64,000 bases of DNA from Hyphomicrobiales bacterium. Lineage in GTDB: Bacteria > Pseudomonadota > Alphaproteobacteria > Rhizobiales > Xanthobacteraceae. A program made the translations under genes and the position numbers. The notes under the pieces are model-generated. The model was not told the DNA's origin, searched no databases, and saw nothing but the letters and a program-made list of their open reading frames with translations. This document shows positions 44,296-52,688 of the stretch, in pieces (position 1 is the first letter of the stretch; every line of letters starts with the position of its first letter). Location: contig JAFKKN010000010.1 of the NCBI GenBank assembly GCA_017305535.1, forward strand, positions 124,001 through 188,000. The letters are read 5' to 3'.

Positions 44296-45708
44296 ATGAT
44301 GTCGACGAACAACCTCGCCGCGGTGCTCGACCATATCGATGCGGATTTCGATCATAGTCTTGAGCGACTGTTCAAGCTCTTGCGCATCAAGTCGATCTCG
44401 GCGGACCCGGCCTTCGCTGGCGACTGCAAGACGGCGGCCGATTATCTCGCCGGCGACATCGCCTCGCTTGGCTTCAAGGCAGAGGTGCGGTCGACCGGCG
44501 GGCATCCGGCCATCGTCGCCAAGCCGAACGGAAACGCTAATGGTTCGCGGCCGCATGTCCTGTTCTACGGACACTATGATGTGCAGCCGGTCGATCCGGT
44601 GGAGTTGTGGCACTCGCCGCCGTTCGAGCCGGTGGTCACCGATCATGCCGATGGCCGCAAGATCATCGTCGCGCGCGGCGCGCAGGACGACAAAGGCCAA
44701 TTGATGACCTTCGTTGAAGCCTGCCGGGCCTGGGTCGCGGTCACGGGCTCGCTGCCGCTCGATGTCACCTTTCTGATCGAGGGCGAGGAGGAAGTCGGCT
44801 CGAAGCACCTTGTCAGTTTTCTTGAAAATAACCGGAGCGACCTCAAGGCCGACTTCGCGCTGGTCTGCGATACCAGCATGTGGGACCCGAACACGCCGGC
44901 CATTACCACCGCTTTGCGTGGGCTGGTCTATGACGAGGTGCGGATCACCGCCGCCAATCGTGACCTGCATTCCGGGTTGTTCGGCGGTGCCGCGCAGAAT
45001 CCGATCCGCGTGCTGACGCGCATTCTCGGTGGACTGCACGACGACAACGGCCGCGTCACCATTCCCGGCTTTTACGACGGCGTGAAAGATCTGCCGCCGG
45101 ATATCCTGGCGCAGTGGAAGGCGCTCGACTTCACGCCAGACTCCTTTCTCAAGCCGATCGGCCTGTCGCTTCCCGCCGGCGAGAAAGACCGGCTGCTGAT
45201 CGAGCAGGTGTTCTCACGGCCGACATGCGACATCAATGGCATCTTCGGCGGCTATACCGCCGAGGGCTCCAAGACGGTGATCCCCTCGCACGCCACCGCC
45301 AAGATATCGTTCCGGCTGGTCGGCGGTCAGGACCCGGACAAGATCCGCGCCGCGTTCAGGGATTTCGTCCGGGCGCGCGTACCGCAGGACTGCCGCGCCG
45401 ACTTCATCGATCATTCCGGCGCGCCGGCGGTGTCGCTCGACTGGAACATGAAGCCACTTGCGGCCGCGAAGCGCGCGCTGACCGAGGAGTGGGGCCGCGA
45501 GGCGCAACTGATCGGCTCAGGCGGCTCGATCCCGGTGGTCGGCGACTTCAAGCGGGTGCTGGGACTGGACAGCGTGCTGGTCGGTTTCGGTCTCGACGAC
45601 GACAATATCCATTCGCCGAACGAGAAGTACGATCTCAAGAGCTTCCAGAAAGGCATCCGCTCCTGGGCGCGCATCCTTGCCGCGCTGGCGGAAGCGCCGA
45701 AGGCGTGA
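44296..45708 (+). CDS. M20 family dipeptidase (CNDP/PepV-like)
   Basis: 470 residues; two adjacent ATGs (44296, 44299) can start. Metal-site motifs: HVLFYGHYDVQPVDPVELWHSPPFEP, ARGAQDDKGQLMTFVEA and FLIEGEEEVGSKHL. The lid domain carries DLHSGLFGGAAQNPIRVL, and ITTALRGLVYDEV precedes it. The late NEKYDLKSFQKGI holds the last ligand region. It hydrolyses dipeptides or similar amides with two Zn or Mn ions in the cytosol. Confidence 0.93.
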   Translation: MMSTNNLAAVLDHIDADFDHSLERLFKLLRIKSISADPAFAGDCKTAADYLAGDIASLGFKAEVRSTGGHPAIVAKPNGNANGSRPHVLFYGHYDVQPVDPVELWHSPPFEPVVTDHADGRKIIVARGAQDDKGQLMTFVEACRAWVAVTGSLPLDVTFLIEGEEEVGSKHLVSFLENNRSDLKADFALVCDTSMWDPNTPAITTALRGLVYDEVRITAANRDLHSGLFGGAAQNPIRVLTRILGGLHDDNGRVTIPGFYDGVKDLPPDILAQWKALDFTPDSFLKPIGLSLPAGEKDRLLIEQVFSRPTCDINGIFGGYTAEGSKTVIPSHATAKISFRLVGGQDPDKIRAAFRDFVRARVPQDCRADFIDHSGAPAVSLDWNMKPLAAAKRALTEEWGREAQLIGSGGSIPVVGDFKRVLGLDSVLVGFGLDDDNIHSPNEKYDLKSFQKGIRSWARILAALAEAPKA

Positions 45709-45751
45709 GTCTGGGCGCTAGAGTGTGATCGGCTTGAATTGAAGCGCGTGC

Positions 45752-45843
45752 CGTTATCCTGAGGTGCGAGCAAAGCGAGCCCCGAAGAATCGCAGCCGTC
45801 GCCCTTCGAGGCTGTCGCTGCGCGCGAGCATCTCAGGGTGACG
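45752..45843. repeat. Interspersed palindromic element (CCTGAGG/CTCAGGGTGACG family)
   Basis: It opens CGTTATCCTGAGGTGCGAGC and closes GAGCATCTCAGGGTGACG, with an internal CCTTCGAGGC block. A fourth repeat family in the window, again between convergent genes. Confidence 0.8.
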
Positions 45844-45896
45844 ACCTCAGATTCAGCCTCGGCAAATCATGCTCACGTCAAGAAGGCGTGACGTAA

Positions 45897-45924
45897 AAAC
45901 GCCGCCCGGAATTGGGCGGCGTTT
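45897..45924. terminator. Bidirectional hairpin between the dipeptidase and aldolase genes
   Basis: AAACGCCGCCC, loop GGAATT, then GGGCGGCGTTT: a perfect 11-bp stem with A/T ends on both sides, positioned between two converging genes. It probably stops transcription from both directions. Confidence 0.75.
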
Positions 45925-45965
45925 GAAGACGTGTAGAGGTTTATGGCGATAGTCTACAGTAAACC

Positions 45966-46745
45966 TCAGGTCTTGTAACTGGGGTCGAGCCGGTCGAGCT
46001 TCCGCAGCAGCGGCGGCCATACCAGCTTGGTGGCGCGTAGTTCGGCCCGGTCGCGGTTCTCCACCAGCCGCGCATTCTTGTCGATCACCGCCTGTTCGAC
46101 GGGATAGGCGGTCGGGCCGAGCATCCGCGTACGCACCTGCATGGTGCAGGCTCGCTCCAGATGGAACATGCGCTCGAATGCGGAGGCCACCGAGCGGCCG
46201 ACCGTCAGCGTGCCGTGATTGCGCAACAGCATATGGTTCTTGTCGCCGAGGTCCTTTTGCAGGCGCGGGCGCTCATCGTGATCGAGTGCGATGCCCTCGT
46301 AGTCGTGATAGGCGAGGTCGTGGGTGACGAGCTGCGCGGTCTGGTTCAGTGGCAGCAGTCCTTCCATGCAGCTTGCCACGGCGGTCCCATCCGGGGTGTG
46401 AAGATGCAGCACGCAGCCGGCATCCTCGCGCACTTCATGGATCGCGGAATGGATGGTGAAGCCGGCGGGGTTGATGCTGTATTCGCTTTCGGTGAGCTGG
46501 TTGCCGTCGAGATCGACCTTCACCAGGCTCGATGCCGTGATTTCATCGAACATCAATCCATAAGGATTGATGAGGAAGTGATGCTCCGGTCCCGGCACCC
46601 GCGCCGAAATGTGGGTATCGACCAGATCGTCCCAGCCGTAGTGGGCGATGAGACGATAGGCCGCCGCGAGATTGACGCGCTGGTCCCATTCCGCCTCCGT
46701 CATCGTTGCCGAAACGTCCTTCAGGCGTGCTTCCGCTGGCGACAT
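45966..46745 (-). CDS. Class II aldolase/adducin family protein
   Basis: 259 residues. Family features: NLAAAYRLIAHYGWDDLVDTHISARVPG, FLINPYGLMFDEITASSLVKVDLDG, the zinc-ligand segment GCVLHLHTPDGTAVAS, and HGTLTVGRSVASAF with the third His. These metal-dependent proteins cleave or decarboxylate sugar phosphates or related acids; this longer, adducin-like branch has unknown substrates. The gene stands alone. Confidence 0.92.
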   Translation of the reverse strand: MSPAEARLKDVSATMTEAEWDQRVNLAAAYRLIAHYGWDDLVDTHISARVPGPEHHFLINPYGLMFDEITASSLVKVDLDGNQLTESEYSINPAGFTIHSAIHEVREDAGCVLHLHTPDGTAVASCMEGLLPLNQTAQLVTHDLAYHDYEGIALDHDERPRLQKDLGDKNHMLLRNHGTLTVGRSVASAFERMFHLERACTMQVRTRMLGPTAYPVEQAVIDKNARLVENRDRAELRATKLVWPPLLRKLDRLDPSYKT

Positions 46746-46945
46746 AATGTTTCCTCCGTCAGGCCGTTGCGATCACTGAACCGTAGACCTGTGGTTGGTG
46801 ACCAGCAAGCCACGAAGCTGGGAGGGCCGACGTTTCATCCTGCATGGGTTTATCCCGGAACCGGCGCGATTGCGGTTGTCGATTGTGACGATAAGACGCT
46901 ATCGTATCCATTGGATGGGACGGTCGCCGAAGCGACGCAGAGGGG

Positions 46946-47848
46946 GTGGAGTTCGATATGCTGTTGCTGGTGATTGCCGGTGTCGCCGCTGTCGTGGCGG
47001 GCGGCGTGGCAATCTGGTTCGGTATCCCCGTGAAGGAATTCAGCTTCGGCAACACCATGATCCTTGCCGGAGCGATGGCGATCTGTAGCGGGCTGTTGCT
47101 GATCGGCCTGGGCCTTGTGATTCGCGAACTCAAGGCCATCAAGCAGAGCCTGCGGGAGCGTGTGCTGGACGCCGATCCTCGTGAGGCGAGTGGGCCGCTC
47201 CTTCCCGCCGGGTCGATTGCCGGACGACGTGACCGATCTGATCGCGACGAATTCGATGTCCGTCATGTCGCGTCGGAAAGCCTTGCCCCTGCGGGACCCC
47301 GGCGACCGACCGCGCTCCAGCCCAACGGGAGCGATGTATCGGGGCAGGATGCTATGCGTTCCGAGACGGACGACGGCAAATCCGAGCCCGAAGTCGCGCC
47401 GCAGACGCCGCCGGTCAAAGGGCGGCGCAATCTCCTGTTTTCATCCTCCCGCAAGGAACGCGAAAACGCGCGATCTGGCCAGTCGGAACGGCCAGCGGGG
47501 CACTCCGTCAATTTGCCTATGACATCCCCGGCAACCGGAGTTGAAGCCGAGGGAGGGGTCGAGCCCCACCCAAGCTTCACCAACACGTGGCCGCGCGTCG
47601 AACGCCCCCCGGGTGCTGGCCTGGCCGCGCCGCGCCGCGATGCGTCGCTTCCGCCGCCGTTGCGCGCGGATAGGGCATCCGTGTCAGGGGAGGGCGCGCC
47701 GGCCGCAACTGTCGTGAAATCCGGCACCGTCGATGGCATGGCCTATTCGCTCTATTCCGACGGTTCGATCGAAGCTCAGATGCCGGAAGGCATGATGCGG
47801 TTTGCCTCTATTGACCAACTGCGCACTCATCTTGACCGTCCCCGATGA
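46946..47848 (+). CDS. Membrane-anchored protein with a long disordered region, unknown function
   Basis: 300 residues from the GTG at 46946; the ATG at 46958 is an alternative with GTGGAG as its ribosome site. Two N-terminal membrane helices (residues about 5-28 and 37-60) are followed by a charged coil (IRELKAIKQSLRERVLDADPRE). About 180 residues of Pro/Ser/Arg-rich, likely disordered sequence come next. The C-terminus ends in a small ordered motif (VVKSGTVDGMAYSLYSDGSIEAQMPEGMMRFASIDQLRTHLDRPR). The C-terminal strand pattern looks conserved, but I do not recognise the family. It precedes mucR on the same strand. Confidence 0.7.
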   Translation: MEFDMLLLVIAGVAAVVAGGVAIWFGIPVKEFSFGNTMILAGAMAICSGLLLIGLGLVIRELKAIKQSLRERVLDADPREASGPLLPAGSIAGRRDRSDRDEFDVRHVASESLAPAGPRRPTALQPNGSDVSGQDAMRSETDDGKSEPEVAPQTPPVKGRRNLLFSSSRKERENARSGQSERPAGHSVNLPMTSPATGVEAEGGVEPHPSFTNTWPRVERPPGAGLAAPRRDASLPPPLRADRASVSGEGAPAATVVKSGTVDGMAYSLYSDGSIEAQMPEGMMRFASIDQLRTHLDRPR

Positions 47849-47899
47849 TGGTTCGGTCTCCGCATTTGTTTCGCCAGCCCTTCTCAACGAAAGATCACA

Positions 47900-48316
47900 T
47901 TGATGGTTGATACGCCGGGCAAGAGTTTCATCGACCTGACCGCGAATATCGTGTCCGCCTATGTCAGCAACAATCCGACCTCGGCATCCGAGATTCCAGC
48001 CTTGATCGGCCAGATCCATGCTGCATTGGTCCGCGTCGCGACGGGACGGGTCGAGACGCCGCTCGAACCGGCGAAGCCCGCCGTGGCGGTCAAGAAATCG
48101 GTGACGGCCGAGTATCTGGTCTGTCTGGAGGATGGCAAGCGCTTCAAGTCGCTCAAGCGCCATCTTCGTACCCAGTACAACATGACGCCGGAGCAATATC
48201 GCGACAAATGGGGCCTCCCGCCGGAATACCCTATGGTGGCGCCGAACTACGCGGTGGCGCGCTCGCAGCTCGCGAAGAAGATGGGACTTGGGCAACAACA
48301 GCGACGGCGGAAATAG
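47900..48316 (+). CDS. MucR/Ros family transcriptional regulator with degenerate zinc finger
   Basis: 138 residues. N-terminal oligomerisation helix (FIDLTANIVSAYVSNNPTSASEIPALIGQIHAAL), then the Ros-type finger (YLVCLEDGKRFKSLKRHLRTQYNMTPEQYRDKWGLPPEYPMVAPNYAVARSQLAKKMGLG). The canonical Cys2His2 set is incomplete: Cys75 and His88 remain, but the second Cys is Asp78 and the second His is Gln92. Family members without zinc binding are known in rhizobia and still bind DNA. MucR proteins are H-NS-like binders of AT-rich sites. AT-rich inverted repeats lie just downstream (48334-48402). Confidence 0.93.
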   Translation: MMVDTPGKSFIDLTANIVSAYVSNNPTSASEIPALIGQIHAALVRVATGRVETPLEPAKPAVAVKKSVTAEYLVCLEDGKRFKSLKRHLRTQYNMTPEQYRDKWGLPPEYPMVAPNYAVARSQLAKKMGLGQQQRRRK

Positions 48317-48333
48317 CGACCGGCCGTAGCCTC

Positions 48334-48354
48334 GCGAAATTTTTCCCATTTCGC
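48334..48354. repeat. Inverted repeat after mucR
   Basis: GCGAAAT-TTTTCCC-ATTTCGC: perfect 7-bp arms, 18 bases after the mucR stop. It could end the mucR message or be a protein-binding site. Confidence 0.5.
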
Positions 48355-48377
48355 TATCCCCGGTCTTGGAACTTGGA

Positions 48378-48402
48378 CTAGGATATAAGAAAATAATCCT
48401 AG
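48378..48402. promoter_or_regulatory. AT-rich palindromic operator candidate before the DnaA-like gene
   Basis: CTAGGAT (48378-48384) and ATCCTAG (48396-48402) are perfect arms around the AT-only-but-one spacer ATAAGAAAATA, ending 12 bases before the ATG at 48415. Its position and base composition suit a repressor site; MucR, encoded immediately upstream, prefers AT-rich targets (inference). Confidence 0.5.
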
Positions 48403-48414
48403 GAAAAGTATCTG

Positions 48415-48831
48415 ATGAACCGATCTCTGTCCTCCGCCTCCGCGAATTCTCTATCTCCCACGCGCACATCACCGCCCGAACAGGTTCTGCGGTTCGTCAC
48501 GTTGCGCGTGGCGCGTGACTTCGGGCTTGATCAGGGCGCCTTGCTCAGGCCGACCCGAGGTACGCCGCAAGTCGCGTTCGCCCGGCAGGTCGCCCTTTAT
48601 CTCACGCACGTCTGTTTCGGCCTGAGTTTCGCGGCGGTCGGCCGCATGTTCCATCGTGATCGCACGACGGTGGCACATGCCTGCCGGGTGATCGAGGATC
48701 GCCGCGATGATCGCGAACTCGATCGCCGCCTGGCGGCACTGGAGCGTGCGTGCCGGCGATCGTCAGAGGGAACGGATGGTTTCCGTGGAGAACTGCAGCA
48801 TTCGCGTCCCGTGGTGGAGGCAGGGCGATGA
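48415..48831 (+). CDS. Stand-alone DnaA domain IV (helix-turn-helix) protein
   Basis: 138 residues. A disordered N-terminus is followed by a domain matching the DNA-binding domain IV of the replication initiator DnaA: PQVAFARQVALYLTHVCFGLSFAAVGRMFHRDRTTVAHACRVIEDRRDD. The DnaA signature RDHTTVxHA appears as RDRTTVAHA, so the His that contacts the DnaA box is Arg, while Asp, both Thr and the final His are kept. The AAA+ ATPase domain is absent. Its stop overlaps the DUF6456 gene (ATGA). It may bind DnaA-box-like DNA and influence replication or transcription; this is inference. Confidence 0.85.
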   Translation: MNRSLSSASANSLSPTRTSPPEQVLRFVTLRVARDFGLDQGALLRPTRGTPQVAFARQVALYLTHVCFGLSFAAVGRMFHRDRTTVAHACRVIEDRRDDRELDRRLAALERACRRSSEGTDGFRGELQHSRPVVEAGR

Positions 48832-49460
48832 CGATGGCCAGTCAAGCACGTCGTCGCAAGCGAAGCGCACACCGCGATTCCGCGGCCGCGTCGGCCCCCG
48901 ACATCGGTGCGTTCAGGGCACAGCATCTCGATCTTGCCGCGCGGGAGATCATGACGGACGAAGGTATCGCCCGCGTTCTGATGAACGACGGCGAAAGTCC
49001 GCTGGCATGGTTGGCGCGGCGCAAGGGCCGCGATGGTCGCGCCATGATCGAGCCGATGCAGTTCGTCGCCGGCGAAAAACTGCGCGCGGATTTCACGCGT
49101 GCGCAACTGACGCCGCGTGTCACGTCAAACTGGATGACACCCACCGGCGGAAGATCGTGCGGAAACGGCACGGGGGAGATGACCGATCTGATTGTTGCGT
49201 CACGCCAACGGGTGCGGCTGGCGCTGGAAGCGTGCGGGCCTGAATTCGCCGGCGTGCTGCTGGATGTTTGCTGCTTCCTGCGCGGGTTGGAAGACCTCGA
49301 ACACGAACGTGGCTGGCCGTCACGATCCGCCAAGGTGGTGCTGCAACTGGCGCTCAGTCGTCTCGCCCGGCACTACGGCCTGGAGCGCGGTGATGCGAGT
49401 TGTGACGGCGGGCGCCTGCGCACCTGGCTCGCGGACGATGCCAGATTCACCGGCGGCTGA
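48828..49460 (+). CDS. DUF6456-like protein coupled to the DnaA-domain gene
   Basis: 210 residues from the ATG at 48828, overlapping the upstream stop; an earlier frame from 48750 is out of context. N-terminal basic tail (ARRRKRSAHRDSAAA), then RAQHLDLAAREIMTDEGIARVLMNDGESPLAWLARRKGRDGRAMIEPMQFVAGEKLRADFTRAQLTPRVTSNW. A helical half follows with RQRVRLALEACGPEFAGVLLDVCCFLRGLEDLEHERGWPSRSAKVVLQLALSRLARHYGL. The last part resembles phage DUF6456/helix-turn-helix regulators. Function unknown; the coupling suggests it works with the DnaA-like protein. Confidence 0.8.
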   Translation: MTMASQARRRKRSAHRDSAAASAPDIGAFRAQHLDLAAREIMTDEGIARVLMNDGESPLAWLARRKGRDGRAMIEPMQFVAGEKLRADFTRAQLTPRVTSNWMTPTGGRSCGNGTGEMTDLIVASRQRVRLALEACGPEFAGVLLDVCCFLRGLEDLEHERGWPSRSAKVVLQLALSRLARHYGLERGDASCDGGRLRTWLADDARFTGG

Positions 49461-49527
49461 CGCGGGACGGGTTGGGCAAAGTGTGGTCTGGTTTTCCGCG
49501 CGCATCCCATGCCGGGTATGGGGCAGA

Positions 49528-49968
49528 TCAGGATGCAGCCGCGATATTTTCCTGCGCGTCGCTGCGGATGCGCTCCACCATGGAGCGCAAACCGTTCGAG
49601 CGTTGCGGCGTCAAGTGCTCGCGGAATCCCAATTCGTCGAACACAGAGAGGGCGTCGGTCGCGAGAATTTGTTGTGGCGTATGGTTGCCATAGAGGGTCA
49701 GCAGGATCGCGATCAGGCCGCGGACGATATGAGCATCGCTGTCGCCGAGATAGCGAAGAACGATTTCGCCGTTGGCATTGCGGTCAATGCGGCGCGACAG
49801 CCAGACTTGGCTGGTACAGCCATTGACCTTGTTCTGTGCCGAGTGCTCCGCTTCCGGCATCGGCTCGAGCGTGCGGCCGAGTTCGATAACGTACCGGTAA
49901 CGGTCGTCCCACTCCTCCAGCAATTCAAAATTGTCGCGAATCTCGTCGATCGTCATGGTCGCCTGCAT
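49528..49968 (-). CDS. sufE: SufE family sulfur-acceptor protein
   Basis: 146 residues. TIDEIRDNFELLEEWDDRYRYVIELGRTLEPMP and the active-site loop KVNGCTSQVW with Cys51 are diagnostic; LRYLGDSDAHIVRGLIAILLTLYGNHTPQQIL completes the fold. SufE takes persulfide sulfur from the cysteine desulfurase SufS and passes it to the SufBCD iron-sulfur scaffold. The rest of the suf operon is not here. It ends with the LTPQRSNGLRSMVERI helix typical of the family. Confidence 0.95.
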   Translation of the reverse strand: MQATMTIDEIRDNFELLEEWDDRYRYVIELGRTLEPMPEAEHSAQNKVNGCTSQVWLSRRIDRNANGEIVLRYLGDSDAHIVRGLIAILLTLYGNHTPQQILATDALSVFDELGFREHLTPQRSNGLRSMVERIRSDAQENIAAAS

Positions 49969-50016
49969 TGTTGCCTATGGCATTACATAGGGATGCGGCG
50001 GACTTAAAGCGATAAT

Positions 50017-50032
50017 TCGTATGAAAATACGA
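50017..50032. repeat. Small hairpin before sufE
   Basis: TCGTAT-GAAA-ATACGA, a perfect 6-bp stem with a GAAA loop, in the 77-base gap between the end of the DUF5330 gene and the sufE start. Confidence 0.4.
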
Positions 50033-50045
50033 TAAATCTGTCCGA

Positions 50046-50438
50046 TCAATTGGTTGCGGAGGTGCCATTCAGCCGCCATTCGGTGCGGGTATCCTCCGCC
50101 GTCAAGGTGTTCGCCGACGAACCGGCCGTGGCGGAACTATCCGCACCGCCGGCGATCGACCCGGTTTGGTCCGAATGCCGATCGGTGATGATCCTATAGA
50201 GCTTGCGGGCGCCGTCCTGGGCGCGATGACCGATCACGGTGGCCGCCTGGCCGCCCACCTCGCAGGCCGCCGGTTGGCGCGTGCAGAACTGCGTCATATC
50301 GGAGACGGCAGCCGTCGCCGCTGAAATCGCCTCGCTTGCGCCGACCTGTGGCAGCTTGTTCGATTCCGGTGTGGCGTCTCGCGGCAGCAGCACGAGCACA
50401 AGCCCGAGCCAGAAGGCCATTCGAAGCAGGAAAAACAT
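50046..50438 (-). CDS. DUF5330 domain-containing protein
   Basis: 130 residues. It starts MFFLLRMAFWLGLVLVLLP, a signal-anchor or signal peptide, followed by VGASEAISAATAAVSDMTQFCTRQPAACEVGGQAATVIGHRAQDGARKLYRIITDR, the DUF5330 pattern with its two Cys, and a Ser/Ala-rich tail. Periplasmic or membrane-tethered; function unknown. It is divergent from the histidine kinase gene, with a regulatory-looking gap between them. Confidence 0.87.
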   Translation of the reverse strand: MFFLLRMAFWLGLVLVLLPRDATPESNKLPQVGASEAISAATAAVSDMTQFCTRQPAACEVGGQAATVIGHRAQDGARKLYRIITDRHSDQTGSIAGGADSSATAGSSANTLTAEDTRTEWRLNGTSATN

Positions 50439-50858
50439 CTCGCGTCCCCGTCGTCTCGTTCACTCGTTGCGATTCAGTTTCGCAATCTGCTTTCCTCATA
50501 ACAGCCTCGAATAAATCCTCCGTGTTCGCGGTCGGCGCAGTTGTCGGAAAATTTGCGGAAAATTTGAACGATTGGATTTGCCGTAAATTTTCGATTGAGG
50601 CGAGTATGCGGGGATGTGGGATCGAAATTCGCGCATCCACACTTTCGAAACCATAACGGGTACGGATTGGAAACCGTGCGTTCACCATTCGGGCCGAATG
50701 CCGCCCGGATCGCGGGTGAATGTCCCGTCTTGAGGTCGAGTTTGCGCTCGCGGCGCGCGGCCTTAGCGTTCGCTTAAGTTCGGTCTGACACGGTGCCCCA
50801 ACGATAAAGGGGGCGTTCCGGTCCGTCTGCCCAGACGACCAAGCCGAAGCGCAAGATT
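50439..50858. other. 420-base divergent intergenic region with an 11-bp tandem repeat
   Basis: It separates the DUF5330 and kinase genes and holds no gene. CGGAAAATTTG is repeated exactly in tandem at 50545-50555 and 50556-50566, and a related inverted TAAATTTTCG follows near 50585. The 11-base period is one helical turn, so the A/T tracts are in phase, favouring bent DNA or two copies of a binding site on one face. Confidence 0.5.
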
Positions 50859-52688
50859 GTGACAGCATCGACCGTTCTTAAAGGCTGCCTTGACGAATTG
50901 TTGCATCCGTCCGTGCGTCACGACGTACTGGCCGGCGCGCGGCATCGTGCATTCATGGCGCCGCGTCTGTTGGGCAGCTTCGCAGCCTTTGCCGCCTTTC
51001 CGGTCTATCTCGCATTTCGCGGCGCTCCCAGCGCCATGGAAGTGGTTGCGGTCGCGTGGCTGATCGCCCCTATTTTGCTGTCCTATTTTCTGTCTCGCAC
51101 CGGACGCTATGAAACGGCGCATATCCTGTCGTCGGTCGCGTTGGTGGGACTGGTGATGATGCTGGCGACGGCGACTGGCGGAATCCAATCCTTCGCCGCG
51201 GTCTGGTTGATCGTGGTGCCACTGGAGGCCGCGCTGTCGGCATCGCGGCGCGTCGTCGGTTTTGCTTCGCTCCTGACGCTGGCGGCCGTGGCGGCGCTGA
51301 TCGGTGTGAGCTATTTCGAGGTGTCGCCAACTGCATATGCCGGCGTTGCGTCGAGCCATGCTCTCGTCGGATTCGGTATCGGGTCGGCCGCGCTTTACGC
51401 GGCCGGACTGGCGGTGGGCGCGCAGTCGCTGACGCAAACCAGCGCGTCCCTGCTCAATGTTGAAGAAGACCGATATCACCTGCTGGCGCGTCACATGAGC
51501 GACGTGATTTCCCGCCATCGCCGCGACGGTGCGGTGGAATTCATATCTCCGGCCGCGGAGGGGCTTTTCGGTGTTTCGACATCCGGACTGGTTGGACACG
51601 GGTTGTTCGAACGCGTTCACGTTGCCGATCGGCCCGCTTATCTGACGGCTCTCTCCGATGCCGCGCGTGGCGGGCTGTCACGCGACGTCGAGTTTCGTGT
51701 CCGGCGCGACGTCGCGCGCACGACGGAAGATGATCGTCCGAACGCATCGGAATTCATCTGGATCGAGATGCGGTGCCGGCCGCTGGAAACCACGTCTGAC
51801 GGTACGACACGGTCGGATGCCGATGTTGTCGCTGTGATGCGCGATGTGACGGATCGGAAGCATCAGGAATACGCGCTCGAAGCCGCGCGCGCCGCTGCCG
51901 AACGCGCCGATGCATCGAAAAGCCAGTTCCTCGCCACCATGAGCCACGAACTACGCACGCCGCTTAACGCGATCATCGGCTTTTCCGAGATGATCGTGCA
52001 TGAAGACACGATGCAGATCGACGCCGCGCGCCGCAAGGAATATGCCCAGCTCATCAACGATTCCGGTCAGCATCTGTTGGCCGTCGTCAACGGCATTCTC
52101 GATATGTCGAAAATGGAATCGGGGACGTTCGAGATCGCGCCGGAGCCGTTCGATCCGCAGCCGGCTCTGATCAACTGCTGCAACCTTCTGGCATTGAAGG
52201 CGCGCGATAACGGTATCGATCTGGTGACCATCGCTCCGGATGACCTGCCGCGGATCGTCGCCGATCCGCGCGCGTTCAAACAGATTGTGTTGAATCTGGT
52301 ATCGAACGCCATCAAATTCACGGAGCACGGCGGCAGCGTCACGGTTTCGGCCAGGATGGAGCGCGAGAATCTGGTGCTGCGCGTTCGCGATACCGGCGTC
52401 GGTATCGCGGCCGACGATCTCAAGCGGATCGGCGATCCGTTTTTCCAGGCCGGCAAGACCTATCAGCGGCGTTACGAAGGGACGGGCCTTGGTCTGTCGA
52501 TCGTCAAAAGTCTGGTGATCCTGCACGGCGGTGAGATGTCGCTGGACAGCAAACTGGACGAGGGCACCACGGTCACCGTCGTATTGCCGTTGCAGCCGGC
52601 GGTGGCGCCGGCGACTGATAATATCGCGACGCTAACGCCAGTGTCGCGGCAAGTGATGACGACAGATCGAGTGAGGAAACGTGCCTAA
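50859..52688 (+). CDS. Membrane PAS-domain sensor histidine kinase (DivJ/PdhS-like)
   Basis: 609 residues with a GTG start. N-terminal region with about six membrane helices (residues about 33-190). A PAS domain follows (HLLARHMSDVISRHRRDGAVEFISPAAEGLFG, then DVVAVMRDVTDRKHQEYALEAARAAAERAD), then HisKA with FLATMSHELRTPLNAIIGFSEMI (phosphorylated His near 364). The HATPase has N box LNLVSNAIKFTEHGG near 477, G1 VRDTGVGI near 509 and G2 GTGLGLSIVKSL near 541. The layout and dimerisation helices resemble alphaproteobacterial cell-cycle kinases. No response regulator is adjacent. Its stop overlaps the next gene. Confidence 0.93.
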   Translation: MTASTVLKGCLDELLHPSVRHDVLAGARHRAFMAPRLLGSFAAFAAFPVYLAFRGAPSAMEVVAVAWLIAPILLSYFLSRTGRYETAHILSSVALVGLVMMLATATGGIQSFAAVWLIVVPLEAALSASRRVVGFASLLTLAAVAALIGVSYFEVSPTAYAGVASSHALVGFGIGSAALYAAGLAVGAQSLTQTSASLLNVEEDRYHLLARHMSDVISRHRRDGAVEFISPAAEGLFGVSTSGLVGHGLFERVHVADRPAYLTALSDAARGGLSRDVEFRVRRDVARTTEDDRPNASEFIWIEMRCRPLETTSDGTTRSDADVVAVMRDVTDRKHQEYALEAARAAAERADASKSQFLATMSHELRTPLNAIIGFSEMIVHEDTMQIDAARRKEYAQLINDSGQHLLAVVNGILDMSKMESGTFEIAPEPFDPQPALINCCNLLALKARDNGIDLVTIAPDDLPRIVADPRAFKQIVLNLVSNAIKFTEHGGSVTVSARMERENLVLRVRDTGVGIAADDLKRIGDPFFQAGKTYQRRYEGTGLGLSIVKSLVILHGGEMSLDSKLDEGTTVTVVLPLQPAVAPATDNIATLTPVSRQVMTTDRVRKRA

